Assembly (NCBI GenBank): GCA_014529385.2
Contig: CM043945.1
Location: 148,074,241 to 148,138,240, forward strand
Length of the DNA stretch: 64,000 bases
DNA from: Adiantum capillus-veneris
Lineage: Eukaryota; Streptophyta; Polypodiopsida; Polypodiales; Pteridaceae
Direction of reading: 5' to 3'
The translations under genes were made by a program, and so were the position numbers. This document shows positions 33,431 to 43,558 of this stretch, piece by piece (position 1 is the first letter of the stretch; each line of letters starts with the position of its first letter). The notes beneath the pieces are model-generated. The model worked only from the letters and a program-made list of their open reading frames with translations, was not told the DNA's origin and searched no databases.

Positions 33431-35764
33431 ATATCTTTTGCTTCTGCTCCTTTTGATTCTTTGAGAAGAAACTTTTGTATTTTCTTGAATCATCAGAGGA
33501 GTTGTGTTTCTTTTTCTTGACCTGGGCTCTGGTGATTACCTTGATTGGGACAATCTTCCAGAAAGTGTCCTCCCTTTTTGCAACATTGTATGCAATAGGC
33601 TTCAATTGGTTTGAGGTTTTTTTCAGGCTCTTGCATTCATTTTTCCAATGATCATCGGCACCACAGTTATGACAGTTTCCTGTTCTTGGCTTCGTCATGG
33701 GTCTTACCATGGGAGGTCTGACACCTTGATTAGCTATATAATACATTGGTGCGAGCTTTGGTGGAGCATAAGTCACTTTTTCTTCCATTGGTGGCGTATG
33801 TGAATTATACCAATCTCCTTCTACCATTATTGTAGATGGGCTAGGCTCCACATAGGGTGTAACATGCACTAATGCTTGTTCATCTATGACTCCTTCAGAG
33901 TGCATGTACTTTACAGGAACTGCATTATGTCCTGGATATGGAGGTTGTTGTCCCAACACAGGTTGAGGTCTTTCCATACCCATTGGTGGTCTTTGAGCTT
34001 GGGCCATAGTAGGCTGATGTCTATACATGGGTTGTCTTTGTGGCCTTATGGACACATATTGAACATTCCCATCATACTTTGTTCTGAAGTAGCATTTGTG
34101 GGTCTCATGGTTGGTCCATTTAACCTCACTTGCACACCATTTTTGTGGCCTATTTGGTTGTCCTTGTGCAGGTATCCCTTGTCCTGTTCCCCTCATAGGT
34201 GCTTTTTGCATGTTGTTCATCATGTTGTTAATCCTTTTAAGCATATCTTCTATGGCTGAGAGTGGTGTTGCAGCAACCGTCCCCACTTGTGTTGGTTTAG
34301 TGGATGTTGTTTTCTCGCTTTAGTTATCCTTAGGGGCATCTTCTTCGTTGAAAATTTTGCAATTGTCTCCTAAGTCAATAGCATCTGACACACACGCTTC
34401 TAGGGTTGTATGATTTTTACTATAGAGTATAGCATGAAGTTCTTTGCTTAGCATTCCCTCTAGAAATAAAGATACAAGACGTTCTTCTGCAGGTATCTCC
34501 AGGTCTGGGCATCTGGCAATGTATTGTTTCATTTGAGTTGCACAATCCCTAACAGACTCACCATGTTTCTATTTAAAGTTGTAGATCTGAGCTACCGTAT
34601 TATGTTTGATCCCTCTTTTGGAACAAGCAGCTACAAATCCTTGAGCTAATGTGTTCAAGTCCATGATTGACCTTGGTGGAATGTGTTGGAAGCATGTCAA
34701 TGATTTAACTTCAAATGTCATTCCAAACCCCTCGCATTGAGTATGGAAATCGAATATACGCTCTGCTCTTAGCACTTGCTTAAAGCTTGCTGAGTGGTCA
34801 TATGGATCCCCTACTATCCACTGTATTTTCTGTCCCATTTCTGAAAATCAGTTGGTCTGACGTGTCTATTTGGTTCAACTCCCAGTCTCCTGGCAGTTGG
34901 TCCTGTTTCGAGTCCTTCAAACCAGTCTGTTGGAAATAGTGACTCATGTAGCCCTGGACTGGCCTTAGTGTCACCCGGTTTTCTACGTGATGAGGTGATT
35001 TCTGATTTCTTCACATTACTCTCAGATGATCTCTCATGGTGTTCATCTCTCGGAATTGTCTCTAGTCCTTGCCCCAATATCCAATCCCGTATGGAATACC
35101 CTTGGTATTTGGTTTGCTCTACCTCCTCAGGAGTCATCATAGCAAAGTTGTTGCTATAAAAATCCCTAAACAGGTAGGTTGGTAGGTCCGTTGATCCCTT
35201 ATCTTTGATCTTGAAGATATAGATGATCTTCATGGCTGCTAGTTGTCCTGGTTTGGCATGAAAAGTCCACAAAAGATCTTTTATGTTTTTATCTTCCCAA
35301 CAATAGACTCTGATCCTAGGATCATCCGTACTAAGCCATTTCAAAGGCTTCAATTCTACTTGATTTTATCCCTCGAGTTCTAAAGTTGGTGTTCCTTCTT
35401 TTGCTGACATATCTGGAATTATGGTGTTTACTTCTAACCTCCATTTGTCTATCACGTCAGGGTTTTTGACTTGTAAATACTGAATTCAGTTTCTATCCAT
35501 GTACATTTTTCCTTGTTTGTTTGCCCTAATATCTTCTTCGAACTCAATCCCATGGTCATCAATGCAAATAGCATACTCCTCGTTAGGGTCCAAGTAAACT
35601 TGGGCTCCATGACGGCCAATCTTATAAAAAGATAGTATATGCTTATAGCGCACAGTCGTTCCGATTTCCAAGTGAGTTGAGTAAGAAGACATTTCGGATG
35701 TTGAATCTGAAAAAGTGCCTGAGACTTCTTCAGGAATTGTGTGCAAGGAATTGCCTTGATTCAT
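33431..35764 (-). pseudogene. Gag of the inner Athila/Tat-like element
   Basis: Five frames in order: 35486-35764, 34814-35353, 34569-34838, 34320-34532 and 33429-34286, separated by stops or short shifts. The middle frames carry the retrotransposon gag core (SLTCFQHIPPRSIMDLNTLA, IARCPDLEIPAEERLVSLFL, GMLSKELHAILYSKNHTTLE). The last has a Gln/Pro/Met-rich region and one zinc knuckle CHNCGADDHWKNEC (C-x2-C-x4-H-x4-C; about 33635-33680). The N-terminal 270 codons (IRDWILGQ, DWFEG, DFQKW) precede the usual core and are extra. Gag would form the particle and bind RNA. Confidence 0.82.
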
Positions 35765-36246
35765 GCTTTCTTCGATGGATACTCTACTGAAGGTTTCTCC
35801 AAGTATGCCCTAATTTCCTAGTACACGACCAGATCTAAGATTCATATAGACTTATGAAGCCCTGGATAGAGTACTCACATTTGGATTGACATGTCGTCAA
35901 TGTCCACTTGATTCGATTGTGACTTTTCGTCAAGCCACTGGTTCCTCGTCTGCAACCTGTTTCCTGTACAAATTTGATCAAGTTTTTCTTCTATAAAGAT
36001 AGTAGAGTTTTTGCTACTCTCGTGATAGGTCTATATGTGTCACTTCAAATCGAGCTATGGGAGTCAAAATTTGACTTTCAAGTTTGACTTAGCAAAAATC
36101 AAAGGTTTAATTTGCAACCTGGAAACTGAGTGTACATGTACCAATTTTGATTCGTTTGAACCCAAAATTTCCTGGTGGCTTTATATTATGTTGGTCTCAC
36201 ACTGTATAAGTTCAAAAGTCAAAATTGATGTCTCTGGATAGTAGAA

Positions 36247-36268
36247 GTAAATAATCGCGATTATTTAC
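36247..36268. repeat. 22-bp palindrome, leader unit 1
   Basis: Arms GTAAATAATC and GATTATTTAC around CG. Confidence 0.9.
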
Positions 36269-36530
36269 TTTTGTCAATTTTTTGTACTTTTTGGATTGAC
36301 TTGGCAAGTATACAACCTGGTAAAGTCTCTGGACAAGTTTCAACAAGTTTGGACAAAATCTAATCAAGTTTATCAACTGTTTTGTATTCGCAGACTCTGA
36401 TTTTGAGAATCTGACTTAAAACTCACTTTTGTGATCCAAATTTCACCAAAATTGATTTGTGAGGTCTACTTGATATGCTTGACCTTGTGGTATACTCAAA
36501 CTTGCAAATTTCTCAAGTTTTGAAGCAGAT

Positions 36531-36552
36531 GTAAATAATCATGATTATTTAC
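36531..36552. repeat. 22-bp palindrome, leader unit 2
   Basis: Arms GTAAATAATC and GATTATTTAC around AT, preceded by CAGAT. Confidence 0.9.
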
Positions 36553-36823
36553 TCCAACTATATTTTTGCAACTTTTTACCCCAACTTTGACACAGATCTG
36601 TTAAGCACCTTAAGTGAAGGTCACTAACCAAGTTTCATCAAGTTTGGACAAATTTTGATTAAATGGTCATCAATTATCTGTCTGCAGACTAACTTTGCAA
36701 TTTTAGTCACAATTTTCAATCCAGTGATCCAAATCTTATCAAATTTGGTTTATGGGTTTATTACAACATGGTAAAACTATTGGTATGCTGACTTGGTCAA
36801 AAAAGTTAAAAAGTGGGACAGAT

Positions 36824-36845
36824 GTAAATAATCATGATTATTTAC
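36824..36845. repeat. 22-bp palindrome, leader unit 3
   Basis: Arms GTAAATAATC and GATTATTTAC around AT, preceded by CAGAT as in unit 2. Confidence 0.9.
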
Positions 36846-37108
36846 TATTGACAAATTTTTGCATCTTTTTGGTCAAATGAGCGTGTACATATGTTTATCA
36901 CATCAATATAAGCCTATGAATCAACTTTCAACAAGTTTGGACAAATTTTCTCCATTTTACACTTAAGATTCAAAAAGTCAGGACAAACTTTAGTTTTCAC
37001 GCAATTTTTTGCCAGTTTAGTGATCCAAATCTCTTGGGCCTTTACAAAAGTTGTTTGTACACATGCAATGGGTCAATGGTATGAACCTTGGTCAATTTAG
37101 AGTAGAAA

Positions 37109-37130
37109 GTTAATAATCACGATTATTAAC
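37109..37130. repeat. 22-bp palindrome, leader unit 4 (both arms changed)
   Basis: Arms GTTAATAATC and GATTATTAAC around AC. Relative to the other units the third base of the left arm and the matching base of the right arm both differ, so pairing is kept. Confidence 0.9.
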
Positions 37131-37779
37131 TTCAGGCTTGAAATGAACACTTTTTTGCAATTTTTTCAAAGATAGTCTTTACATGAACTATTTTAAGCCT
37201 ATGAATCAAGTCAAAACTTAATTTGGCAAATAATATGAGTTTTGGCCAACTCTTGAATCTTTTACTACCAAGTGTCTTTGAGCTTACCAACTAGTTTAGA
37301 CAACTTTTAGGCTTATTCTCCAGTCAGATTGAGTGGTTTCGAGTCTTTTCGAGCTATTTCTAGCTGTAGACCTGAAATTCTGCAACTTCCAATAAAAACT
37401 CACACTTGATTCTTTCAGAGAGAGCAATGTTTTGAAATCCACCTCGGATCCTACTTACCCTACTCCTAGATTCTCATGCAATGGGGTTGTGAAAAGTATC
37501 CACAAACACTCGTTTTCTTGTGTTTTATGTTTTTCTGAGCACTGATCTTAAGACTTGTCTCGTCTACCCATCATTCTCAAAATCCTAATCTAATTCTACA
37601 ATCCTACAATCCTAAAGGCACTCAGCAGTACGATTACTTCCAATCTACCTCTACACAGCAAAAAACGACAATCTTAAGCTATGCGGTTTCTAAAAGAAAG
37701 TTTTGAACTCTACGCGAACCTAGAGAAAGTTGAACGATAATTTCACAAGATGCTCATTTTTTTCCTTAGTTTAGGTCTC

Positions 37780-37802
37780 TTCGATCCCCGGCAACGGCGC
37801 CA
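37780..37802 (-). other. tRNA-Asp primer binding site of the inner element
   Basis: On the minus strand TGGCGCCGTTGCCGGGGA (continuing TCGAAG) starts two bases after the 5' LTR. It is complementary to the 3' end of plant cytosolic tRNA-Asp including CCA, as remembered, and is the hallmark primer site of Athila-type elements. Confidence 0.9.
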
Positions 37803-37804
37803 AA

Positions 37805-38719
37805 TGTGGGACGCATGTCTAACCTCACCATCCTATCTTATTGCAGTATTAGCGAACTACAATTAAATTGTCAATCCATGGGACGAAGCTGACTCGACTA
37901 GTGCATAGAGGCTACAAGAGGTTGTCAATATCTCGGAAAACAACTAACAACTCGCATCTAACTCAAGCTACACTCAAGTGATTGAAATCACCAAAAGCCA
38001 ATCGCTCATCGGCAAACAAATCACATCCGTTAGAGCATCAGATGGCATCCAAATGTAACGAAACTTTTAGGACAAGTTTATAAGACCTAAGCACACATGC
38101 TTATGATCTCAACCCCACTTTAGGTCAAGTTTCAAAATGGTGATTATTAACAATAGTGGATTTTTGACTAGTCATTTTTGACCCACAATGCATCTATATG
38201 CTTAGCAATGATACCCCAATACCCCGCCTATGTTTAGTTTTTTATTTAAAAGTGTAAATTCCTAGTTATGATAAAATTAGGCCGTCGGTCGGCGATGTCA
38301 AAATCTATGAAATACTCTGAACTGCTTACGTCAATGCGTAGAGCTCTTACCTGCGGTTGCAATGCAACTAACGCATTTGCAATGTGACAATCGGGGAGGG
38401 AGTACGAAGCGCGAGAAGGAGAGGAGTGAGCGCCATTAGCTCACGCTGTGTATTTCTTATCCAAAACTTATAAAAAAATTACAAAATTTGGCTTTTATAC
38501 CTTAGCCAAGGTTTTTGGGTGGTCAAAACTACTAATATAGAGTTCTATCAAAGCTGGAAAATGACTGGCTGATACAATCTGGAAGCTTGTAGCCCCGGCT
38601 CATTAATTACAGAGTTTATTCGAGAAAATAGGAGTTACAATATTTTCGATTTATCAAAATAATAAATGTTTACAAACAGAACTCCGAAAAATGGTGTCCG
38701 TGTTAGCTTGCTGCTAACA
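37805..38719 (-). repeat. 5' LTR of the inner element, 915 bp
   Basis: Plus strand TGTGGGACGCATG ... TTGCTGCTAACA. Collinear with 17493-18397. Contains the half palindrome GATTATTAAC near 38144. The promoter is not obvious. Confidence 0.93.
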
Positions 38720-38724
38720 GAGGT
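38720..38724. repeat. Target-site duplication GAGGT, right copy
   Basis: Matches 17488-17492. Confidence 0.9.
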
Positions 38725-39694
38725 CTAAAAAGACTTGTTGAGCTTTCATCAAGTCCTTGGGTTCCTCAATTTCATCTTCAATGTAATGGCTTGAGATCAT
38801 TTGTATGGAAATTAATTATGTCATAGTTGTCCTCATTGCAAAATTGAGTAGGCATAGAGGTATTTACACATACATCCATTGTTGCTAAAATTTGAGTCCA
38901 TTCAAATGGCTCAAACAGATGCTCTGGAAAGGGTTCAGGGACATACGCTTCGTCGATGCAATTCCTTTCTAAGATGTACATTCTTCTCTTTTTGAGCTCT
39001 CGTTTTTTGAAGCTCCGCACATCCTTATAGGAGTGTCTTTGTTCAACCATGATGGAAGCTTAGTTTCAGCCGAAGAGACTAAATCAAACTCTTGTATGGG
39101 CGTTTTCATGACATTTCTATAAGTGTGACTTTTTAGATTAACCCTTGTTGTTGATCTCACTTGCTTCAAGTATAGATAATTGTTTTCCCAATCTTGGATG
39201 AGTTGTACTTATCGCATGAAAGGTCTTCCCAATATGATTTCGTAATTGAGTTTCTTTCCAAAGTCTACTATGGAAAAAGTGTGTTGATATTCAATCCCAT
39301 AGCAATTATTTATCACGTTTTCAAGTAGTCGTAAGGGTCTTTCAACGTGTCCATCAACCAATTACAATTTCATTCGAGTTTGTCTAATGGCTGGTTGTCC
39401 CCAAGATTCCCATACTGCTTTCGTGGCTATGGCTATGCCTGCCCCACTATCCAGTATTGCCATGGTTTCTATGTCATTATATTTCACTGGAAGGGTGGTG
39501 TTTCCTTCTTCCCCATCTTAGTATTCTCTGACTTTGTTCATTGGAACAGATCGAATCTCTTTGTTATCCATTTTGTGTTTCAATTTCCCCAAATTTTTGC
39601 GATTAGCCCCATTATCCCCACCTTCTCTAGAGTTTTCTGTAGATCATTCCATAGATATGGTCTGATTTTTAACAGTTCTCCTAAAGTAAGAGTC
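38725..39694 (-). pseudogene. Protease region of the outer element
   Basis: Minus-strand frames 38969-39169 and 38778-39050 match the tail of the inner protease frame (TTRVNLKSHTYRNVMKTPIQ; PEPFPEHLFEPFEW; TMDVCVNTSMPTQFCNED). Reading 39480-39400 on the minus strand gives MAILDSGAGIAIATKA with the catalytic D-S-G-A. Several stops. It is cut at 38720 by the inner element, and at 39695 by the MITE. Confidence 0.78.
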
Positions 39695-40159
39695 CATTAG
39701 GAAGAGAATGTGGTGTAGGAGGGCCTCTTTATTTGCCATGAGCTTATGGAGGTGATTAACATTTTGACAAATAGGTGTATGCCATGTGTGCAAGAATGGT
39801 GGGTATGTAAGAGATGTGTAAGAGTGGTCAAAGGATGCACTTTTCCCCCAAAAAAGGAGGTTGACAATTTTGTGATTTTCGGCCTCCCATAAGTCCCACA
39901 TATGATCTCCGATTTGAGCGGAGATTATAGATTTGCAATCTACACATCGAGCTCTTTTCATAGATATGCTACATGATATGGTTTTACCTGCTAGATTTTA
40001 AATTCCATTTTGGGGGGAAACATTGAATTCAATTAAACTAGCCGTTTTGCCTGTTTGAATTCAAAAGATGTCCTTTGATTATTTTCTTAATACTAAAGGT
40101 TTGACTTCCTTAAATTTCCAAATAAAGAGGCCCTCTTAAACCCCATTCTCTTCCTAATG
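39695..40159. mobile_element. MITE-like element, copy B, inserted in the outer element
   Basis: A 465-bp inverted relative of 2963-3410: CATTAGGAAGAGAATG at the left, CATTCTCTTCCTAATG at the right. The uninterrupted sequence at 32648-32670 in the inner element (AGAGTGCATTGAATGGGGTG) serves as the empty site: here AGAGTCCATT precedes and ATTGGGATGGGTG follows. ATT may be the duplicated target. Confidence 0.87.
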
Positions 40160-40800
40160 ATTGGGATGGGTGTAGACATGATTGAATAAATGTTGCCTAC
40201 TTCTAGGGTTTGTTTTTCTCTTTTTACTTGAGTGGCCTTACACACTATGGATTCATCTTCGTTATCTCCCAAGTAAGAGGGTAATATTTTCAAGGTCAAT
40301 GGTTTAGACATTCCTGAAGCTTCAGATCCACAATCCCCATACAAGGATTGTACATCCATGTCCATATCAAGAGGTAGGTTGTCCTCTATAGGAGCTGATT
40401 TTAGAGTTAGGCTCCCATCATTGATCTCTCTAACTTTTTCCCATAAGTGTCCTGGCCAGTCTTCCTCTACAAATGGAATTCTGTCTAGGAATTCTTTGCT
40501 GTCCGACACTATAAGTTCTGTCTCTTTTGTTTCAAGGTGAGGTTCTACCACCACTTTAGATTTTTCTTGATTGGCTCTTACCACAAGCTCCTCAGGTTTT
40601 GCCATACTTTCGAGCTTGGGTTTTTGTTTTTTCAGCAACTCCTGCATGATCCTTACCAAATTTTGATAAGCTTTAAGATTAGCTGCTTATATGTCTGGAG
40701 AAGGATAGTTTTTTCATTTGCATTCCATGTTTTTGCATGCTTTAAGTCCTACTTGGTAGGCTTCCGCGGCTGCATTAATAGGCTCAAAAAATTTGTGAAC
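40160..40800 (-). pseudogene. Gag-protease linker of the outer element
   Basis: A 188-codon frame (40093-40659; the last residues run into the MITE) homologous to 32641-33196: ELLKKQKPKLESMAKPEELV, IPFVEEDWPGHLWEKVREIN, LPSYLGDNEDESIVCKATQV. Less broken than the inner copy here (one frame instead of two). Confidence 0.72.
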
Positions 40801-42030
40801 CAAAATTGATCCTCCAGATTTCACGGTTGTTTCTTTGACTTCGCTTCCAATTTCTTTCACCTTTTCCTAGAATAGCTTCTTTGCTTTCTCCTCAATTTCA
40901 GACCATTGTTTCTGTTTTCTCATCTCATACCTTTTGCTTCTGCTTCTTTTGGTCTTTTGAGAGGAAATTTTTGTATTCTCCGAATCATCATAGGATTTAT
41001 GTTTCTTTTTCTTAGCCTAGGTTCTAGTGACTACTTTGATTGGAACAATCGGTTCACTCTCAAATGAGCCACTAGGTATCACTTGGACTACCTTTACTAC
41101 TGTTTTACCCTTGTTTAAATGACTTTTTGGACAATCTTCTGGGAAGTTTCCTTCCTTTTTGCAACATTGTATGCAATAAGCTTCAACTGGCTTGAGGTTC
41201 TTGTCAAGCTTTGGGCATTCAATTTTCCAATGATCATCTGCACAGCAGTTATGACAGCTTCCCATTCTTGGCTTAATCATGGGTCTTACCATAGCAGGTC
41301 TTACACCTTGATTAGCTACATAATACATTGATGCAAGCTTTGGTGGAGTATAAGTCACAGGTTCTTCCAATGGTGGTGGATGTGAATTATATACCAATCT
41401 CCTTCTACCATTATGGTAGATGGACTAGGCTCAGCATAGGGTGTAACAGGCACTAGTGCTTGTTCATCTATGACTCCCTGTTAATGCATGTACTTTACAG
41501 GCACTGCATTATGTCCTAGATATGGAGATTCTTGACCCAACATGGGTTGAGGTCTTTCCATACCCATCGGTGATCTTTGAGCTGGTGCCATATTAGGCTG
41601 GTATCTGTACATGGGGTTGACCTTGTGGCCTCATGGGCACATACTGAACATTCCCATCATACTTTGGCCGGTAGTAGCACTCATTGGTCTCATGGTTGGT
41701 CCATTTACCCTCGATTGCACACCATTTTTGCGGTCTAATTGGTTGTCCCTGTTGAGTTATTCTTTGCCCTCGTCCCCTCCTAGGTGCTTTTTGCATGTTA
41801 TTCATCATATCATTCATCCTTTTGAGCATGTCTTCTATGGCTGAAAGTGGTGCTGCAGCAGCTGTTCCCACTTGTGCTGGTTTAGTGGATGTTGTTTTCT
41901 CACTTTGGTTATCCTTAGGGACATCGTCTTCGTTGAAAATATCACAATTCTCTCCTAAGTCAATAGCATCTGATACACACTCTTCTAGGGTTGTATGCTT
42001 CTTGCTATACAGTACATCATGAAGTTTGTT
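40801..42030 (-). pseudogene. Gag C-terminal part of the outer element
   Basis: Frames 41593-42183 and 41017-41397. Core end HDVLYSKKHTTLEECVSDAI, then AIEDMLKRMNDMMNNMQKAP and two knuckles: CHNCCADDHWKIEC (complete C-x2-C-x4-H-x4-C) and CIQCCKKEGNFPEDC, in which Asn stands where His is expected. The inner copy has lost the second knuckle. Homology to the inner gag ends at about 42030, so the N-terminal gag is missing; the first ~50 codons of the 196-codon frame are unrelated antisense of the Helitron remnant. Confidence 0.75.
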
Positions 42031-42072
42031 CTTCTGATTCCCTTGACACATGTATCTTTGCATTAAAAACAT

Positions 42073-42610
42073 ATGGGAACCATGTCCTCCTACTGTGAGT
42101 TTTGTGGTGCCCATGTTTGGTGGTGCAAAAAAAAGGAAGTTGTGACATGATTCATTGGAAAACATTGTTTCAGGGGTGGACAAGTGTCTCTCTTTCCTCT
42201 TGCAAGACCCCCAGGAATATTGGAGAGACTACTCAATGATAGTCATGCTTTGATTAGATCTTTTAGAAGGACCATAAGGAGTTACAATAGTGTGAGGGTA
42301 TTCGCATCTCTTGGCACTAGCATTGACTAAACGTTGATGGGTAGATCTATTGTATATTGTTTTTGTATTCATGGTGGTACTAATTTGATGGTATGCACCA
42401 TCAAATTAGCCTTTTGTTGCTTCATAAAGAGGTGCATCAAATTTTTTACAAATGTATATATATGATACTGAGCACATGAAATTCAAAATCGTACAAATGC
42501 CTTGGACGGTTTGGATTTGTCCACTCTTGATGCATTGTCTAGAATGTTGCGATCATGTAATCCATATGTGGATGCCTTATATTGGGCAGGGAGAGTCATT
42601 GGCAGAGCAC
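42073..42610 (+). pseudogene. Helitron Rep/helicase N-terminal domain remnant
   Basis: Plus-strand reading gives YCEFCGAHVWW (the C-x2-C-G-A-x2-W zinc motif), a stop, then GGQVSLFPLARPPGILERLL, SFRRTIRSYNSVRVFASLGT and SID (to about 42330). Further on come FCIHGG, VYIYDTEHM (42449-42475) and LDLSTLDALSRMLRSCNPYV (about 42505-42565). This is the order of the Helitron_like_N domain. The frame is broken by at least two stops and a shift. Helicase and Rep catalytic motifs are absent, so it is a fragment. It abuts the truncated gag of the outer element. Confidence 0.75.
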
Positions 42611-43400
42611 GTGGCAAGCTATCCAATTTTTATTGCAACGAACACTTTAGTTTCCTATTTATTAAAAAACATTGCTTGCCTGCATCGTCCATGCTTTGTG
42701 TGCTCTAAGTCCTGCAGTATTCATTAAAAAAAAAACTTTGATTATCAATTTTGACCATGCTTTGTGTGCTCCAACGCATTATTGTTCAAATTCTTGAAAA
42801 CATATGCCATGTGTATGGATTAAAAAGCAATGCATAGCCCGCTTTTGTGCCAAAAATGAAACATTGCTTTTGAAAGGATGTATCAGTTTTATAAATGCAC
42901 CGTTTTTTATAAACAAATTTCCATGTGCACGTAGAAAAGGCATGCACAGTAGCAAAAAATAATCAGTTCCTCACTTTTAATAATGGATGAGCAGTCTCTT
43001 TTTACTAGATAGCATGCCATGTGTACGTGTGAGGCATGTGTAAAGAAAAGTTGGTATTTTAGAAGAAATGCCACATGTATGTAAACAGACAAACCTGCAC
43101 CCACTATCATGATTGGGACACCATGACTACATGCACACAAAAATGGACGCATAACTTTCTTTGCAAAGCTTTTGCAACGTTTTTACATTTCATGCAAGAA
43201 AGTTTGTTGGCACAAAGAACACTCCAAAGAACACATAATTCACTAACATGCATGTCCAATTAGTGTGCACAATAAAAAGGTGCACTTATTTTTAGTTTTG
43301 GTGTGCTGGCATACTTATGTGCACATAAAGCATGATCATGGCACATTGCACTACAAAAAACAAACCCACATGATGCCCATTAAAAATAATAATTTGATGA
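42611..43400. other. No recognisable gene
   Basis: AT-rich. CATGCTTTGTGTGCTC occurs twice (about 42690 and 42758) and GCCATGTGTA-type phrases several times, suggesting old local duplication. Nothing coding. Confidence 0.5.
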
Positions 43401-43406
43401 CCCACA

Positions 43407-43558
43407 GAGAGAGAGAGAGAGAGAGAACGGCCTGACAAAATTTCACTGGAACATCACCCAACATGTCCTTATGTCGATGAATGATTTGAGTGACCCTAAA
43501 AGCACGTGCACGTGCGCACACACACACACACACACATAGAGAGAGAGAGAGAGAGAGA
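43407..43558. repeat. GA and CA microsatellites at the 3' end of the ORF1-only LINE
   Basis: (GA)n at 43407-43427 and 43539-43558, (CA)n at about 43518-43536. On the minus strand the inner pair is a CT then GT tail directly after the LINE hairpin, as the CT-CA tail at 2032-2132 follows the first LINE. Confidence 0.75.

Larger units (their letters stand above)
35770..37779 (-). other. Non-coding leader of the inner element with four ~288-bp repeats
   Basis: Between the primer site and gag. Four diverged units start at 36247, 36531, 36824 and 37109 (spacings 284, 293, 285). Each begins with the 22-bp palindrome, then TTTTTGCA and CTTTTT-like bases, CAAGTTTGGACAAA about 100 bases in, and GTGATCCAAAT about 200 bases in. 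No ORF of note. Long leaders occur in Tat/Ogre elements. Confidence 0.75.
17493..38719 (-). mobile_element. Inner Athila/Tat-like Gypsy element, 21.2 kb, complete with LTRs and TSD
   Basis: Minus-strand order: 5' LTR 38719-37805, tRNA-Asp primer site, leader with repeats, gag, protease, RT, RNase H, integrase, second protease-like region, extra ORF, purine tract, 3' LTR 18397-17493. The flanking duplication GAGGT (17488-17492, 38720-38724) shows it inserted as one unit. Two later insertions lengthen it: a 2.70-kb LTR (19571-22267) and a 1.33-kb DNA element (25166-26497). Without these it is about 17.2 kb, long for a Gypsy element and in the range of Tat/Ogre giants. LTRs differ at many positions and all ORFs are broken, so it is not young. 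Confidence 0.93.
11690..42030 (-). mobile_element. Outer Athila/Tat-like Gypsy element, interrupted
   Basis: Two halves on the minus strand, 42030-38720 (gag, protease) and 17492-11690 (linker, RT, RNase H, partial integrase, extra ORF), become collinear when the inner element (17493-38719) is removed. Homology to the inner element is clear throughout but much diverged, with many stops. The 5' part of gag is lost at about 42030, where a Helitron remnant starts; no LTR of this element was found. Confidence 0.85.

Noticed and set aside
36247-37130. Regularly spaced palindromes as a CRISPR array
   Set aside because: Spacing is ~288 bases, the spacers are themselves related repeats, and the DNA is eukaryotic retroelement leader.
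37780-37804. Plus-strand text resembling the 3' end of tRNA-Asp
   Set aside because: Only the last ~22 bases of a tRNA are present and they directly abut an LTR; it is the primer binding site of the minus-strand element, not a tRNA gene.
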